57,153 bases of DNA from an uncultured Lachnospiraceae bacterium (GCA_900314085.1 OMTX01000175.1:1-57153); one strand, 5' to 3'; positions 33,796 to 42,280 are shown, numbered from the stretch's first letter. Numbers and translations are program-made. The notes: generated by a model from the sequence alone, not told the origin.

Positions 33796-35373
33796 TCAGA
33801 CAGCCTTGTAGAAACGGGCCTTCATCGCCATGTCCTGCGGAACTTCTATTGTCACGAGAGCCGTATGGTCAAAGGCCTTCGACGTACGAACCCGGACTAC
33901 CTTTGCGTCACAAATGGGCTGGCCGCTTCTGGACAGACCCTTTCCTGTATCTCCTTCCTTCGGGAGGGGCAGGAATTCATAGGGAATCGTCACTTCCGCA
34001 TGGCCGTTTCCCGTGTCCTCATCGACGAGGAAGATGGCCTGGCCGGAACACGACGCTACGCACATGCCGCAGTTGACGCAGTCCCTGTCTTCTTCCACCG
34101 CAGGCAGGGCCGTGATATGGGAGCCTATATGGATGCAGTGCTTACTGCAGGCGTCCTGACAGGGATTGCAGGGGATGTTCTGGGTACATTCCATGACGGG
34201 ATGGATGCCGACCTTGTGCGTCACGCCGGGGAAGCGTTCAATCTCATCATCCGCTACAAAGCCGTGCTTTAAGAGGTTCTCGGAAATCGGGATTCCCTCT
34301 TCCGTCTTTTCTATCTTCTTTCCCCGGTTTGACGGAGCAAACATGCCCTGGCGAAGCTCGTCCAAAGCGCTTACTTCTTTTTCAAATTCCTCATCCCCGG
34401 TCTTCACTTCCTCAAAGCCTAAGTATTCCGCGGCCTTGATGCCGGCCATACGCCCTTCGATCATGGCGGAGGACGCTTCCTCAATGCCGGCGACATCGCC
34501 GACAGCGTAAATACCGGGAACGCTTGTCGCCCCGCTCTCATCGACGACGGGGATCTGGCCGCCGCCCTTGCCGGAATTGTCCATCTGGCAGCCGGCCATC
34601 TTGAGAAGCTGGGACATGGGAGAAAGTCCGACCGCCAGGCAGATGGTGTCGACGTCGAAGTGCTTCTCCGTCCCGGGAATGAACTGGAAGTGGCTGTCCA
34701 CCTCGGCAATCGTAACCCCGGTCACGTGATTTGTTCCTTCCGCCTTCACAATCGTGTGGGAGAGGTAGAAGGGAACCCCGGTCCGGGCCACCTTTGCCGC
34801 ATGGACCCCGTAGCCGCCGACCCGCGGAGCCGCATCGACCAATGCCACAACCTCGCAGCCGGCCTGCATGAGCTGGAAGGAAACGACGAGGCCGACATTT
34901 CCGGATCCCAGCATCAGGACCCGTTTCCCTGGCTTGACTCCGTGCAGGTTCATCATGGTCTGGGCGGCCCCTGCCCCGATGACCCCAGGAAGGGTCCACC
35001 CGTCGAAGGTGACCATATTTTCCGCTGCCCCGGTCGCCACGATGATGGCGTCGCCCTTGTAGTGTTCAACGCCATCGCCGATCTTTACGACGACCTCCCG
35101 GTCGGGATAGATGCCGACGACCGTTGCTGAAAGCTTTACCTCCACGCCGGCTTTCGACGCCTCGTCAAGAAGCTGCTGACCGATTACGAAGCCCCGGATC
35201 TTTGCCTTGTGCTCTTTGCTTCCGAAAAACTTATGAATCTGCTTGAAAAGCTGGCCGCCGGGCCGCTCGTTTTCATCGAAGACGATGACGGACATGCCCC
35301 GCTTTCCGGCCTCAATGGCTGCGGAAAGACCGGAAGGACCGGCACCGATGATTATGAGATCATATCTTTTCAT
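33796..35373 (-). CDS. NAD(P)/FAD-dependent oxidoreductase with C-terminal ferredoxin module (HcnB/OoxA-like)
   Basis: 525 residues. Residues 1-330 are a pyridine nucleotide-disulfide oxidoreductase fold: IIIGAGPSGLSAA (FAD), MLGSGNVGLVVSF (NAD, about 154-166) and GIYAVGDVAG (second FAD motif). Beyond 390 comes a cysteine-rich part, ECTQNIPCNPCQDACSKHC, and CVNCGMCVASCSG, which reads as two 4Fe-4S clusters or a modified dicluster ferredoxin. HcnB-type subunits normally end with a BFD domain; here that is a separate gene and a ferredoxin module replaces it. So electrons may leave to ferredoxin or NAD rather than a quinone (inference). The start overlaps the 2Fe-2S gene stop by 4 bases. Confidence 0.85.
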   Translation of the reverse strand: MKRYDLIIIGAGPSGLSAAIEAGKRGMSVIVFDENERPGGQLFKQIHKFFGSKEHKAKIRGFVIGQQLLDEASKAGVEVKLSATVVGIYPDREVVVKIGDGVEHYKGDAIIVATGAAENMVTFDGWTLPGVIGAGAAQTMMNLHGVKPGKRVLMLGSGNVGLVVSFQLMQAGCEVVALVDAAPRVGGYGVHAAKVARTGVPFYLSHTIVKAEGTNHVTGVTIAEVDSHFQFIPGTEKHFDVDTICLAVGLSPMSQLLKMAGCQMDNSGKGGGQIPVVDESGATSVPGIYAVGDVAGIEEASSAMIEGRMAGIKAAEYLGFEEVKTGDEEFEKEVSALDELRQGMFAPSNRGKKIEKTEEGIPISENLLKHGFVADDEIERFPGVTHKVGIHPVMECTQNIPCNPCQDACSKHCIHIGSHITALPAVEEDRDCVNCGMCVASCSGQAIFLVDEDTGNGHAEVTIPYEFLPLPKEGDTGKGLSRSGQPICDAKVVRVRTSKAFDHTALVTIEVPQDMAMKARFYKAV

Positions 35374-35699
35374 CCCAGGGCCTCCTTCTTCGTCGTCACT
35401 CCGTACTGGGTTTCCACCACCATGCCCTCTTTCAGGGGCGTCATGCAGGTCCGCACATTCGGAACCCCGTCCACGACCATGACACAGTCCGTGCAGCGGC
35501 CGATGGCGCAGAAGATGCCGCGGGGAGTGTGCTTCTTTGCCGTGTACCGGTGTACCATGACGCCATTGGCATGCAGGGCCATGGCGATGGGTTCTCCCTC
35601 GTACCCCTGCATTTCCTTTCCGTCGTAAGTGAAGGTCACGAGCCGCCCCTTGTCGTAGGTCCCGAGAATCGGGTGCTCGGTGATTCTTTCTTCATCCAT
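35370..35699 (-). CDS. 2Fe-2S (plant-type ferredoxin fold) subunit, HcnA-like
   Basis: 109 residues. FCAIGRCTDC with a further cysteine in VRTC gives C-x4-C-x2-C-x11-C, the 2Fe-2S ligand pattern of HcnA-like subunits. The N-terminal half (HPILGTYDKGRLVTFTYDGKEM) is the beta-grasp part. I choose the ATG at 35699 (MDEERITEHP) with AAGGAGAG eight bases upstream. The frame extends to a TTG at 35750, but that would run through the hairpin at 35728-35761. It is the first structural gene of the oxidase cluster and overlaps the next by 4 bases. Confidence 0.85.
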   Translation of the reverse strand: MDEERITEHPILGTYDKGRLVTFTYDGKEMQGYEGEPIAMALHANGVMVHRYTAKKHTPRGIFCAIGRCTDCVMVVDGVPNVRTCMTPLKEGMVVETQYGVTTKKEALG

Positions 35700-35727
35700 A
35701 TGCTGCACTCTCCTTCCTTTCGATATG

Positions 35728-35761
35728 AAAAAAGGGACTGCACCCGTCAAGGTACAGCCCC
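35728..35761 (-). terminator. Terminator-like hairpin in the leader of the oxidase operon (candidate attenuator)
   Basis: On the minus strand GGGGCTGTACC pairs with GGTGCAGTCCC-type sequence (35761-35751 and 35745-35734; 11 bp with two G-T pairs), followed by TTTTTT. It ends only about 30 bases before the first oxidase start codon and after the candidate promoter. Confidence 0.65.
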
Positions 35762-35780
35762 ATTGCTCTTACCAATGAGA

Positions 35781-35809
35781 ATAATAAAAAAACAGGGGTA
35801 GTCCTTCAA
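35781..35809 (-). promoter_or_regulatory. Candidate promoter of the oxidase operon
   Basis: TTGAAG (35809-35804), 17 bases, TATTAT (35786-35781) on the minus strand. It overlaps the terminator of the LuxR-type gene: the -35 lies in the hairpin loop and the T-run forms part of the spacer. Expected start near 35774. Confidence 0.55.
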
Positions 35810-35821
35810 GACCACTCCTGT
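35785..35821 (-). terminator. Intrinsic terminator of the LuxR-type regulator gene
   Basis: ACAGGAGTGGTC (minus strand, from 35821) pairs with GACTACCCCTGT (35803-35792) with one mismatch and one G-T pair, loop TTGAAG, then seven T. Confidence 0.8.
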
Positions 35822-35893
35822 TCCATTTTTCTGGTACTGCGGGGTGAGCTGCAGATGATGCAGACCGCAGCAAAGTACCGGTTTTATATTATT

Positions 35894-36724
35894 CTAGAAT
35901 TCCTTCTCCCGTATGGCCTTGAAGAGGCCGATCCGGTCCCGGACCCCGATTTTCCGGTAGATGGAAAGAATGTGCTTTTTCAGGGTGTTGACGGAGATGG
36001 AGAGCTTTTCCGCGATTTCTCCGTTTTCGAGCCCATCCATCATGAGGCGGAGGACCGTCTCCTCCCGGGCCGTAAGCCGGTAACGCTCGGCCGCCACGGA
36101 AACCGGAGGCTTCTTCTCCGTTTCCTTCTTCTGCTTCTCGGCCTCGGCTTCCGCCAGCCGGTCCCGCCAGAGCCGCAGGGAAATATGGTCCTTCAGGGAA
36201 TCAAGAAGGAAGACGTCGTCATAGGAAAAGTCCTCCCGCCCCTGCAGGCGGTAGAAGGTGGCAGCTCCCAGCGGATGCCCTTCATAGGCAAAAACCATCT
36301 GCAGGGAATAGTGCCAGCGGTTGGGCTCGTAGACTCTCCTGAAATACTCGGTCCGCACCCGTTCTTCGTCTTCGAGCACATCCGTGTCCCGGTACACGAC
36401 AGCCTTCCCGCTATAGACAATGCCGCGGCTATAGTCAATGGCGTCGTACTCTTCCGAATAGTTCTTTTCGCAGTTATAGAAGACGGGCCGGTGAAGATGT
36501 CCGCCCGGCTGCCGGTCTTGCGTCACACCCCGGTTCCAGCCCTGCAGGACACTCTTTTCACCTTTCGTCTCTTTGATGAGGTAGAAGTCCGCGCTGTCGT
36601 AATCGACGACATTGGCCAGACGGGACAGAAACTCCCGACGCATGGTCTCTTCGTCTCCCGTTTCCTCAATCCCGAAGATGAGACTCGACAGGAAAACCCA
36701 CTCATTTGCTTCCAGGGACCGCAT
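35894..36724 (-). CDS. LuxR-type transcriptional regulator with GAF-like sensor part
   Basis: 276 residues. The C-terminal 65 residues hold a LuxR helix-turn-helix: LTAREETVLRLMMDGLENG, EIAEKLSISVNTLKKHILSI. The N-terminal 190 residues resemble a GAF/autoinducer-like sensor (LANVVDYDSADFYLIKETKG), followed by a Glu/Lys-rich helical linker. No receiver domain is present, so it is probably not a two-component response regulator but binds a small molecule. It lies directly upstream of the oxidase operon in the same direction, separated by a terminator and promoter, and is its likely regulator (inference). The RBS is AAGGGAGAG before ATG. Confidence 0.85.
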   Translation of the reverse strand: MRSLEANEWVFLSSLIFGIEETGDEETMRREFLSRLANVVDYDSADFYLIKETKGEKSVLQGWNRGVTQDRQPGGHLHRPVFYNCEKNYSEEYDAIDYSRGIVYSGKAVVYRDTDVLEDEERVRTEYFRRVYEPNRWHYSLQMVFAYEGHPLGAATFYRLQGREDFSYDDVFLLDSLKDHISLRLWRDRLAEAEAEKQKKETEKKPPVSVAAERYRLTAREETVLRLMMDGLENGEIAEKLSISVNTLKKHILSIYRKIGVRDRIGLFKAIREKEF

Positions 36725-36775
36725 GAATTCTCTCCCTTACCTGCTTCCGAAAATCCGGCCAATGGCGCCCTGCTG

Positions 36776-38449
36776 TTACCTGATTGTTTCCCGCAGCTGA
36801 TCCGCCACCCTCTTCAGGCAGCCATCCTCAAAGGGATTCTGTAAGCCCGCCTCTTTGACGAGCCCGAAGAAGAAGTCGGACGCAGACAGACGGCAGAGTT
36901 TTAAGTAGCTTGCCCAGGCCTCATGATAGTCCCGGTCCATCCAGACCTTGTACTGCAGGGCATCCGTCCCGGCAATGCAGTAGTCGATGTAATAGAGGGG
37001 ACAATCGTAGATATGATGCTTGTTCTGCCAGAAGGTTCCCGTCTCATAGTAGGGATTTGAGCTGTAGTCGAGATGGGGCTTGTACTGCCGCTCCAGATCC
37101 CGCCAGGCCGCATTCCGCTCCTTCGGCGAGAGGCCGGGATTTGAATACGCAATATCCTGGAACTCGTCCACCATGGTTCCGTAGGGAATGAATAATATGG
37201 AATCCATGAGATGCATATCTACATAGTCCTTTGCCCGATTCCCGAAAAGGAGATTCATCCAGGGCTCCGTGAAAAACTCCATGGACATGGAGTGGGTTTC
37301 GGCCGTCTCCATCGTGATGTCGGCGTGCTCCCGGATGGGATCTGCCGCCGAGAGATAGCCCTGGAAGGCATGGCCGCACTCGTGGGTGATGACATCGGCA
37401 TCGCCTGACGTCCCGTTGAAGTTTGCAAAAATGAAGGGAGACTTGAAGTCGGGAATATAATCCATATAGCCGCCGGTCTTCTTGGTCTTCCGGCCGAGGA
37501 CGTCAAAGAGATCGTTCTCGCACATGAAATTCATGAACTCGGCCGTTTCCGGCGAGAGCTCATTGTACATCTTCCGCCCGGCAGCGAGGATCTCTTCCGG
37601 CGTTCCGATCGGCGCAGGATTTCCGTTCGGGAGGTAGACTCCTTCGTCGAAATAGGAAAGATGGGACAGTCCCAGCCGCTTCCGCCGGATTTCCGTCAGT
37701 TCCTCACAGAAAGGCACCCAGTCCCTCTTCACCTGCTTCCGGAATTCAGCGACTTCGCTTCTCGTATAACAGTTCCGGTTCATGCGGGCGTAGCCGAGGG
37801 GCAGATAGTTTTCATACCCCATAGCCTCACCCTGGGCCGTGCGGTTCTTTACGAGCCTGTCATAGATGTCGTCAAGAGCCTCCGCATTCTTTTCAAAGAA
37901 GGCCGAATACTTTTCCCAGGCGGCCTTCCTTACAGCCCGGTCCGGATTCCGGAGGTAGGGTTCCATCAGGGAAAGGTTCAAGGTCTCCCCGTTCCAGTCG
38001 ATCTGTGCCGTCGCAAGGAGCTTGTTGTACTCCTCCTCCAGACGGTTTTCCTCCTGCATCAGGGGCAGAATTTTATCATCGACACTCTTTTCTGCCAGCT
38101 CGATATTTTTGAAGGCGACTTTACCGATCTTTTTTTCCAGATAGGGGCGATAGGGAGAGTTATAAAGCTTTTTCTGATAGGCAACCGTCAGGTTCTTGAT
38201 CTCCGGCAGATGCTCATCGTAGAAGGCCTGCTCGCCTGCATAGGTTTCATCCGTCATATCAATATCGTGACGGATCATGGAAATGACGTACTCCGAATAG
38301 CAGTGGTCCGTCAGCTTATAGTAGTGCTCGTGAACCGCAAAGGCTTCCTCCCCCGACTGCGCCTTTTCAAGGTCTGCCGTAAGATCTGCAAATTCTTTTC
38401 TCACCTTGTCCATATCCAGCCGTTCATACGGCATATCCTGAAATTTCAT
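36776..38449 (-). CDS. M3 family oligoendopeptidase
   Basis: 557 residues, zinc metallopeptidase. The HExxH site is in VITHECGHAFQG (H356, E357, H360), with the third ligand Glu in MSMEFFTEP about 25 residues later. This is the thimet oligopeptidase/PepF fold, acting on short peptides in the cytoplasm; no signal peptide is seen. The length is near the shorter bacterial M3 group. It lies between sdaAA and the LuxR-type gene on the same strand, about 110 bases after sdaAA. A role in supplying amino acids for serine or amino acid oxidation is plausible from the context only. Confidence 0.92.
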   Translation of the reverse strand: MKFQDMPYERLDMDKVRKEFADLTADLEKAQSGEEAFAVHEHYYKLTDHCYSEYVISMIRHDIDMTDETYAGEQAFYDEHLPEIKNLTVAYQKKLYNSPYRPYLEKKIGKVAFKNIELAEKSVDDKILPLMQEENRLEEEYNKLLATAQIDWNGETLNLSLMEPYLRNPDRAVRKAAWEKYSAFFEKNAEALDDIYDRLVKNRTAQGEAMGYENYLPLGYARMNRNCYTRSEVAEFRKQVKRDWVPFCEELTEIRRKRLGLSHLSYFDEGVYLPNGNPAPIGTPEEILAAGRKMYNELSPETAEFMNFMCENDLFDVLGRKTKKTGGYMDYIPDFKSPFIFANFNGTSGDADVITHECGHAFQGYLSAADPIREHADITMETAETHSMSMEFFTEPWMNLLFGNRAKDYVDMHLMDSILFIPYGTMVDEFQDIAYSNPGLSPKERNAAWRDLERQYKPHLDYSSNPYYETGTFWQNKHHIYDCPLYYIDYCIAGTDALQYKVWMDRDYHEAWASYLKLCRLSASDFFFGLVKEAGLQNPFEDGCLKRVADQLRETIR

Positions 38450-38558
38450 TTCTGTTCTTCCTTTTCTTCTCTGTTAACCATACCGGGCAAAGTCGCTTCA
38501 GATTCTCCATGTACCCTTTGCCCTTTCCCGCTGCAGGCAGCAGGGCAGCTGCCGGGGA

Positions 38559-39458
38559 TTACTGGAGCCCCGGCTTCGTCATCCGTTTCCGGACTGCCTT
38601 GCCTGTCTCTGTCGCCGCAACGCCGCCGAGGCCGGTCTCCCGCAGGTCTTCGTTCATTTCCCGGCCCACAGACCGCATGGCATCCATGACCTGGTCCGCG
38701 GGAATCTTTGACCGGATACCGGAAAGAGCCATGTCCGCTGCCGTCAGGGCGTTCACTGCCCCGATCACATTCCGCTTCACGCAGGGAACTTCGACGAGAC
38801 CTGCTACCGGATCACAGACCAGACCCATAAGGCTCTTCATGGCAAGGGCTGCTGCATGGACGGCCTCTTCCGTGCTGCCGCCCGCCAGGGTTACCGCAGC
38901 GCCTGCCGCCATGGACGAGGCCGAGCCGATCTCCGCCTGACAGCCGCACTCGGCGCCCGCCAGCGAGGCCCGGGCGGCGATGATCCCGCCGAAGCCGCCG
39001 GCGACGTACAGGCTTTCCACCAGGGAATGCTGCAGGTCTTCCGGATTCCTGCCCTCGCCTAAGTACTTTTCTTCCAGAGAAATGAGAACCGCCGGCAGAA
39101 CGCCGCAGGAGCCTGCCGTAGGCGCTGCAACGATGACCTTCATGCAGGCATTATTTTCAGCCACCCTGAGGGCCCGCTCCATGACGCGTCCCAGGAAGTC
39201 TCCGACGAGAAGATTTCCCTTTTCTCTGGCCCTTTTGACTTTCTCTGCCTCTCCGCCGACCAGGCCGCTCCGGGACTTCTGTTTTCCGTCATAGGAGCTG
39301 TCCGACGCCTTCATGGCCGCATACATGGCAGCCATCCGCTTCCACGATTCCTCCGTGGAAATATTTCCCTCCCGGCAGTCATCCTGCTGTATGAGCTGCC
39401 AGAGGGGAAGTCCCTGTTCCTTTCCATCTGCCAGCAGGTCTGAAAATGAAGTGTACAA
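38559..39458 (-). CDS. sdaAA: L-serine dehydratase, alpha subunit (4Fe-4S)
   Basis: 299 residues. Together with the beta subunit it converts L-serine to pyruvate and ammonia using a 4Fe-4S cluster. AAPTAGSCGVLPAVL carries the first cluster cysteine, and the later conserved cysteines lie in GLVCDPVAGLVEVPCVKRN. GGIIAARASLAGAECGCQAEIG is also a hallmark. It follows sdaAB by 80 bases and completes the two-subunit clostridial type enzyme. The C-terminus ends in a Lys/Arg-rich tail after TGLGGVAATETGKAV. Confidence 0.95.
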   Translation of the reverse strand: MYTSFSDLLADGKEQGLPLWQLIQQDDCREGNISTEESWKRMAAMYAAMKASDSSYDGKQKSRSGLVGGEAEKVKRAREKGNLLVGDFLGRVMERALRVAENNACMKVIVAAPTAGSCGVLPAVLISLEEKYLGEGRNPEDLQHSLVESLYVAGGFGGIIAARASLAGAECGCQAEIGSASSMAAGAAVTLAGGSTEEAVHAAALAMKSLMGLVCDPVAGLVEVPCVKRNVIGAVNALTAADMALSGIRSKIPADQVMDAMRSVGREMNEDLRETGLGGVAATETGKAVRKRMTKPGLQ

Positions 39459-39538
39459 ATTTTTGTCCTTTCAGGAAGCTGCAGCCACGGTGTTTCCGCC
39501 TCAGCAGGTTCCAAAATACACGGGAAACAGGTTCCTGC

Positions 39539-40210
39539 CTATCCTTCCGCAGGAGAATAATAGGTGACCTTTTCCACGCCCTCCAGCTTCGAAAGCCAGG
39601 TCAGGGAATCGGTCGGAATCTCCTGGTCGCACTCGATGACCATGACAGCGTGGCCGCCGCGCCCGTTCCGGTAGAGCTGCATCGTGGCGATATTGACCGC
39701 CTTGTGCTGCAGCATGGATGTCACTTCCGCCACATGTCCCGGCTGGTCAAGATTATGGACAATGAGTGTCGGGCAGTCACCGGAGAAATTGGCGGCAAGC
39801 CCGTCGATGGCGTTGATCATAATACGGCCGCCCCCGATGGAAGAAGCCACAATTTCCATAGCATCTTTTTCATCGTCACCGTGAAGACGCAGACAGGCGG
39901 AATTTGGGTGGGCATCCTCTCCGAGATCAATGGTTCCGAATGTCACGGAAAGCCCCTGTTTTTCAGCAAGTTCCAGAGCTTCCGGAATCCGGGGATCGTC
40001 CACGGAAAGACCGATCAGGCCGGCAACGAGCGCCCGGTCCGTCCCGTGCCCGCGGCCGGAGGAGGCAAAGGAACCGTGCAGGAGGATTTCCGCTGACCGG
40101 ATGCTTTTCCCGAACAGCTTCCGGGAAACCGAACCGATCCGCACAGCCCCTGCCGTATGGGAAGAGGACGGACCGACCATGACCGGGCCTACGATGTCAA
40201 AGATGTTCAC
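39539..40210 (-). CDS. sdaAB: L-serine dehydratase, beta subunit
   Basis: 223 residues. The N-terminal domain begins FDIVGPVMVGPSSSHTAGAVRIG, the hallmark of serine dehydratase beta chains. Residues about 145-215 are an ACT domain (CPTLIVHNLDQPGHVAEVTSML) that may bind serine. It is encoded upstream of sdaAA in the same direction. Its start has AGGAGGAATTTTT, and an 8-bp inverted repeat GACTTCAG/CTGAAGTC lies just upstream (40249-40283). Together with MalY, SdaA and the amino acid oxidase cluster, this strand is devoted to amino acid catabolism. Confidence 0.95.
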   Translation of the reverse strand: MNIFDIVGPVMVGPSSSHTAGAVRIGSVSRKLFGKSIRSAEILLHGSFASSGRGHGTDRALVAGLIGLSVDDPRIPEALELAEKQGLSVTFGTIDLGEDAHPNSACLRLHGDDEKDAMEIVASSIGGGRIMINAIDGLAANFSGDCPTLIVHNLDQPGHVAEVTSMLQHKAVNIATMQLYRNGRGGHAVMVIECDQEIPTDSLTWLSKLEGVEKVTYYSPAEG

Positions 40211-40281
40211 GAAAAATTCCTCCTGTCAGCCGCACTTCCAAGTTCACAGACTTCAGTCGCCTTGCGGATGGACGCCTGAAG

Positions 40282-40803
40282 TCACCTGCTGCCTGATCTC
40301 TGCCTCAAAAGGTATTTCCCGGCAAGAATAGCATATTCGGAGGCGTTTGCGCGGATCCATGCCTTCTGCTCCTCCGTCACCGGTTTGATGACCTTTGCAG
40401 GCACGCCGACCGCAAGCATACCGTCCGGGATTTTCATACCCTCCGTCACGAGGGCACCGGCGCCGACGATACAGTCAGATCCGATCATTGCCCCGTTCAG
40501 GATTGTTGCCCCCATGCCGATGAGGGAATTGTCACCGACCGTGCAGCCGTGGACGATGGCCCGGTGGCCGACCGTCACGCCGGCACCGACGGTACAGTTG
40601 AATCCGTGGGCACAGTGAAGAATAGCCCCGTCCTGGATATTTGTATTTTTCCCGACAGCAATCGCCCCCTCATCCCCGCGCAGGACAGCGGTCGGGAAGA
40701 CACTTGCGTTTGCAGCCAGCTTCACTGCCCCGGACACAACCGCTGTCTCATCGACATAGGCGGTTTCATCGATTTCCGGTTTTTCATCCATGAATTCAAA
40801 CAT
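40282..40803 (-). CDS. Gamma-carbonic anhydrase family protein (left-handed beta helix)
   Basis: 173 residues of hexapeptide repeats forming a left-handed beta helix, with a C-terminal alpha helix (TEEQKAWIRANASEYA). The zinc-site histidines are in LHCAHG and VGHRAIVHG, and NTNIQDGA precedes them as in YrdA/CaiE/PaaY proteins. Such proteins are either slow carbonic anhydrases or have CoA-related roles; the glutamate needed for high activity in archaeal Cam is not evident. I prefer ATG at 40803 (MFEFMDEKPE) with GAGGAAAG upstream; ATG at 40791 is the alternative. It lies between malY and sdaAB. Confidence 0.88.
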   Translation of the reverse strand: MFEFMDEKPEIDETAYVDETAVVSGAVKLAANASVFPTAVLRGDEGAIAVGKNTNIQDGAILHCAHGFNCTVGAGVTVGHRAIVHGCTVGDNSLIGMGATILNGAMIGSDCIVGAGALVTEGMKIPDGMLAVGVPAKVIKPVTEEQKAWIRANASEYAILAGKYLLRQRSGSR

Positions 40804-40884
40804 GATTCTTTCCTCTGCCAAAGGTCTCTGATATCCGGCTCCCGGCAATCCGGTCTCAGCCCTTCCTCCATTACAATCGAAGCT

Positions 40885-42099
40885 TCAGATGAATACGTAC
40901 TTTTCCATCCGCTCGAAAGCTTCCCGGATCCGCGCCGTGGGCGATGCCAGATTGAGGCGGATGCTTTCCGGTGCTTCGAACTGATGCCCGTCCTGCCAGC
41001 CGATGCCATAGTCCCAGCCTTTCTTCAATACTTCCTTCTGCGAAAGGCCGCTCTTCTGCAGGTAATCGTGGAGGTCCAGAAGCATCATATAGGTACCTTC
41101 CGTCCGGAAAACCGAAACGCCCGGAAGCCGGTTCGTCACGAAATCGTATGCCAGATTGACATTTTCAGACAGCACAGGCAGGAGCTGCGACAGCCAGTTG
41201 TTTCCTTCCCCGCTGTACGCCCCGATCAGGGCATGCTGGGACAGTACATTCATCTCATTATAATGAGTCTTGTCCCCGATGGCCTTTACCCGCTTCCGGA
41301 TCATAGGATTATATATAATGCTGTAGGAGCCGATGAGGCCGGCGAGGTTGAAGGTCTTCGAGGGAGCATAGAGGGCGACGACGTGGTCCTTCGCCCAGGG
41401 AGAAACGGACTGGGCCGGCGTGTAGGCATGCCCGTTCATCATGAGGTCCGACCAGATTTCATCGGATATAACAGCGCAGTCATTCCGCTCGTATACCTTC
41501 ATAGCCGCCGCCACCTCTTCCTGTGTCCAGACGCGGCCTGTCGGATTATGGGGATTGCAGAAGATGACGGCATGAATATTATTTTCCCTGATTTTCCGGT
41601 CCATGTCCTCATAATCCATCCGCCAGGTACCCTCCGCATCGCGGATCAAAGGACTGTGGACAATGTGATACCCGTTCGCCGTCAGGGTTCCTGTAAATCC
41701 TACATAGGTCGGGCTGTGAAGAAGGACACTGTCACCCGGGGCGGCAAAGACCTTCAGGGCAGAGACGAGGCCACCCAGAACGCCGTTTTCGTAGGTAATG
41801 ACCTCACGCGAGATATCGTCTACGCCTTTCCTCAGGCGGTGCCACCAGGCAATGGCAGAAAAATATTCATCTGAGTCCGCGAAATAGCCGAAAGCCGGAT
41901 GCGATGCCCGCGCAATAACGGCATCAATAATGGACTGCGCCGTTGGAAAGTTCATGTCTGCCACCCACATGGGAATCGGGTCAAACCCTTCTTTCGGGGC
42001 AGCGGGAGCCATCCCTGCCCACTTAGGATCTCCGATTGCGTCAATTGCGATGGCGTCGTGCCCCCGCCGGTCCAGAAGGTTTTCAAAATCGTATTTCAT
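40885..42099 (-). CDS. PLP-dependent C-S beta-lyase, MalY/PatB family
   Basis: 404 residues, fold type I aminotransferase class. It probably cleaves cystathionine or cysteine with release of homocysteine or sulfide, pyruvate and ammonia. FDPIPMWVADMNFPTA is the MalY/PatB-type start; HNPTGRVWT, VISDEIWSDLMM and the PLP lysine in YAPSKTFNLAGL follow. The ATG at 42099 has AAAGGAGT upstream; the frame continues to 42204 through the promoter and is rejected. It joins metY and cysK as sulfur amino acid enzymes in this window and leads the long minus-strand catabolic block. Confidence 0.9.
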   Translation of the reverse strand: MKYDFENLLDRRGHDAIAIDAIGDPKWAGMAPAAPKEGFDPIPMWVADMNFPTAQSIIDAVIARASHPAFGYFADSDEYFSAIAWWHRLRKGVDDISREVITYENGVLGGLVSALKVFAAPGDSVLLHSPTYVGFTGTLTANGYHIVHSPLIRDAEGTWRMDYEDMDRKIRENNIHAVIFCNPHNPTGRVWTQEEVAAAMKVYERNDCAVISDEIWSDLMMNGHAYTPAQSVSPWAKDHVVALYAPSKTFNLAGLIGSYSIIYNPMIRKRVKAIGDKTHYNEMNVLSQHALIGAYSGEGNNWLSQLLPVLSENVNLAYDFVTNRLPGVSVFRTEGTYMMLLDLHDYLQKSGLSQKEVLKKGWDYGIGWQDGHQFEAPESIRLNLASPTARIREAFERMEKYVFI

Positions 42100-42144
42100 C
42101 TGCCGCGTACTCCTTTCAAAACAAGGGGATAAAAACCGCCTGCC

Positions 42145-42174
42145 ATTATACCACCCGAAAAAGCAGATAGCCAA
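42145..42174 (-). promoter_or_regulatory. Promoter of the MalY-type gene
   Basis: On the minus strand TTGGCT (42174-42169), 18 bases, TATAAT (42150-42145). The start codon lies about 45 bases downstream. Confidence 0.65.
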
Positions 42175-42274
42175 CCCTGCGGCAGACTTTAGGCCAGACA
42201 CCAATCAGCCGGCCATCCGGGTAAAATGTTTGTAAGTTTGCAAAATCCTTCTTTTCGCAAAGAAAAAATGCAGG

Positions 42275-42280
42275 TATAAT
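42275..42280 (+). promoter_or_regulatory. -10 element upstream of the diguanylate cyclase gene
   Basis: Perfect TATAAT after an AT-rich stretch; no clear -35 at 16-18 bp. TTTGC and GCAAA (about 42236-42261) form an interrupted palindrome just upstream. Confidence 0.5.

Noticed and set aside
32691..34076. 461-codon plus-strand frame
   Set aside because: Antisense to the DAO, BFD and flavoprotein genes.
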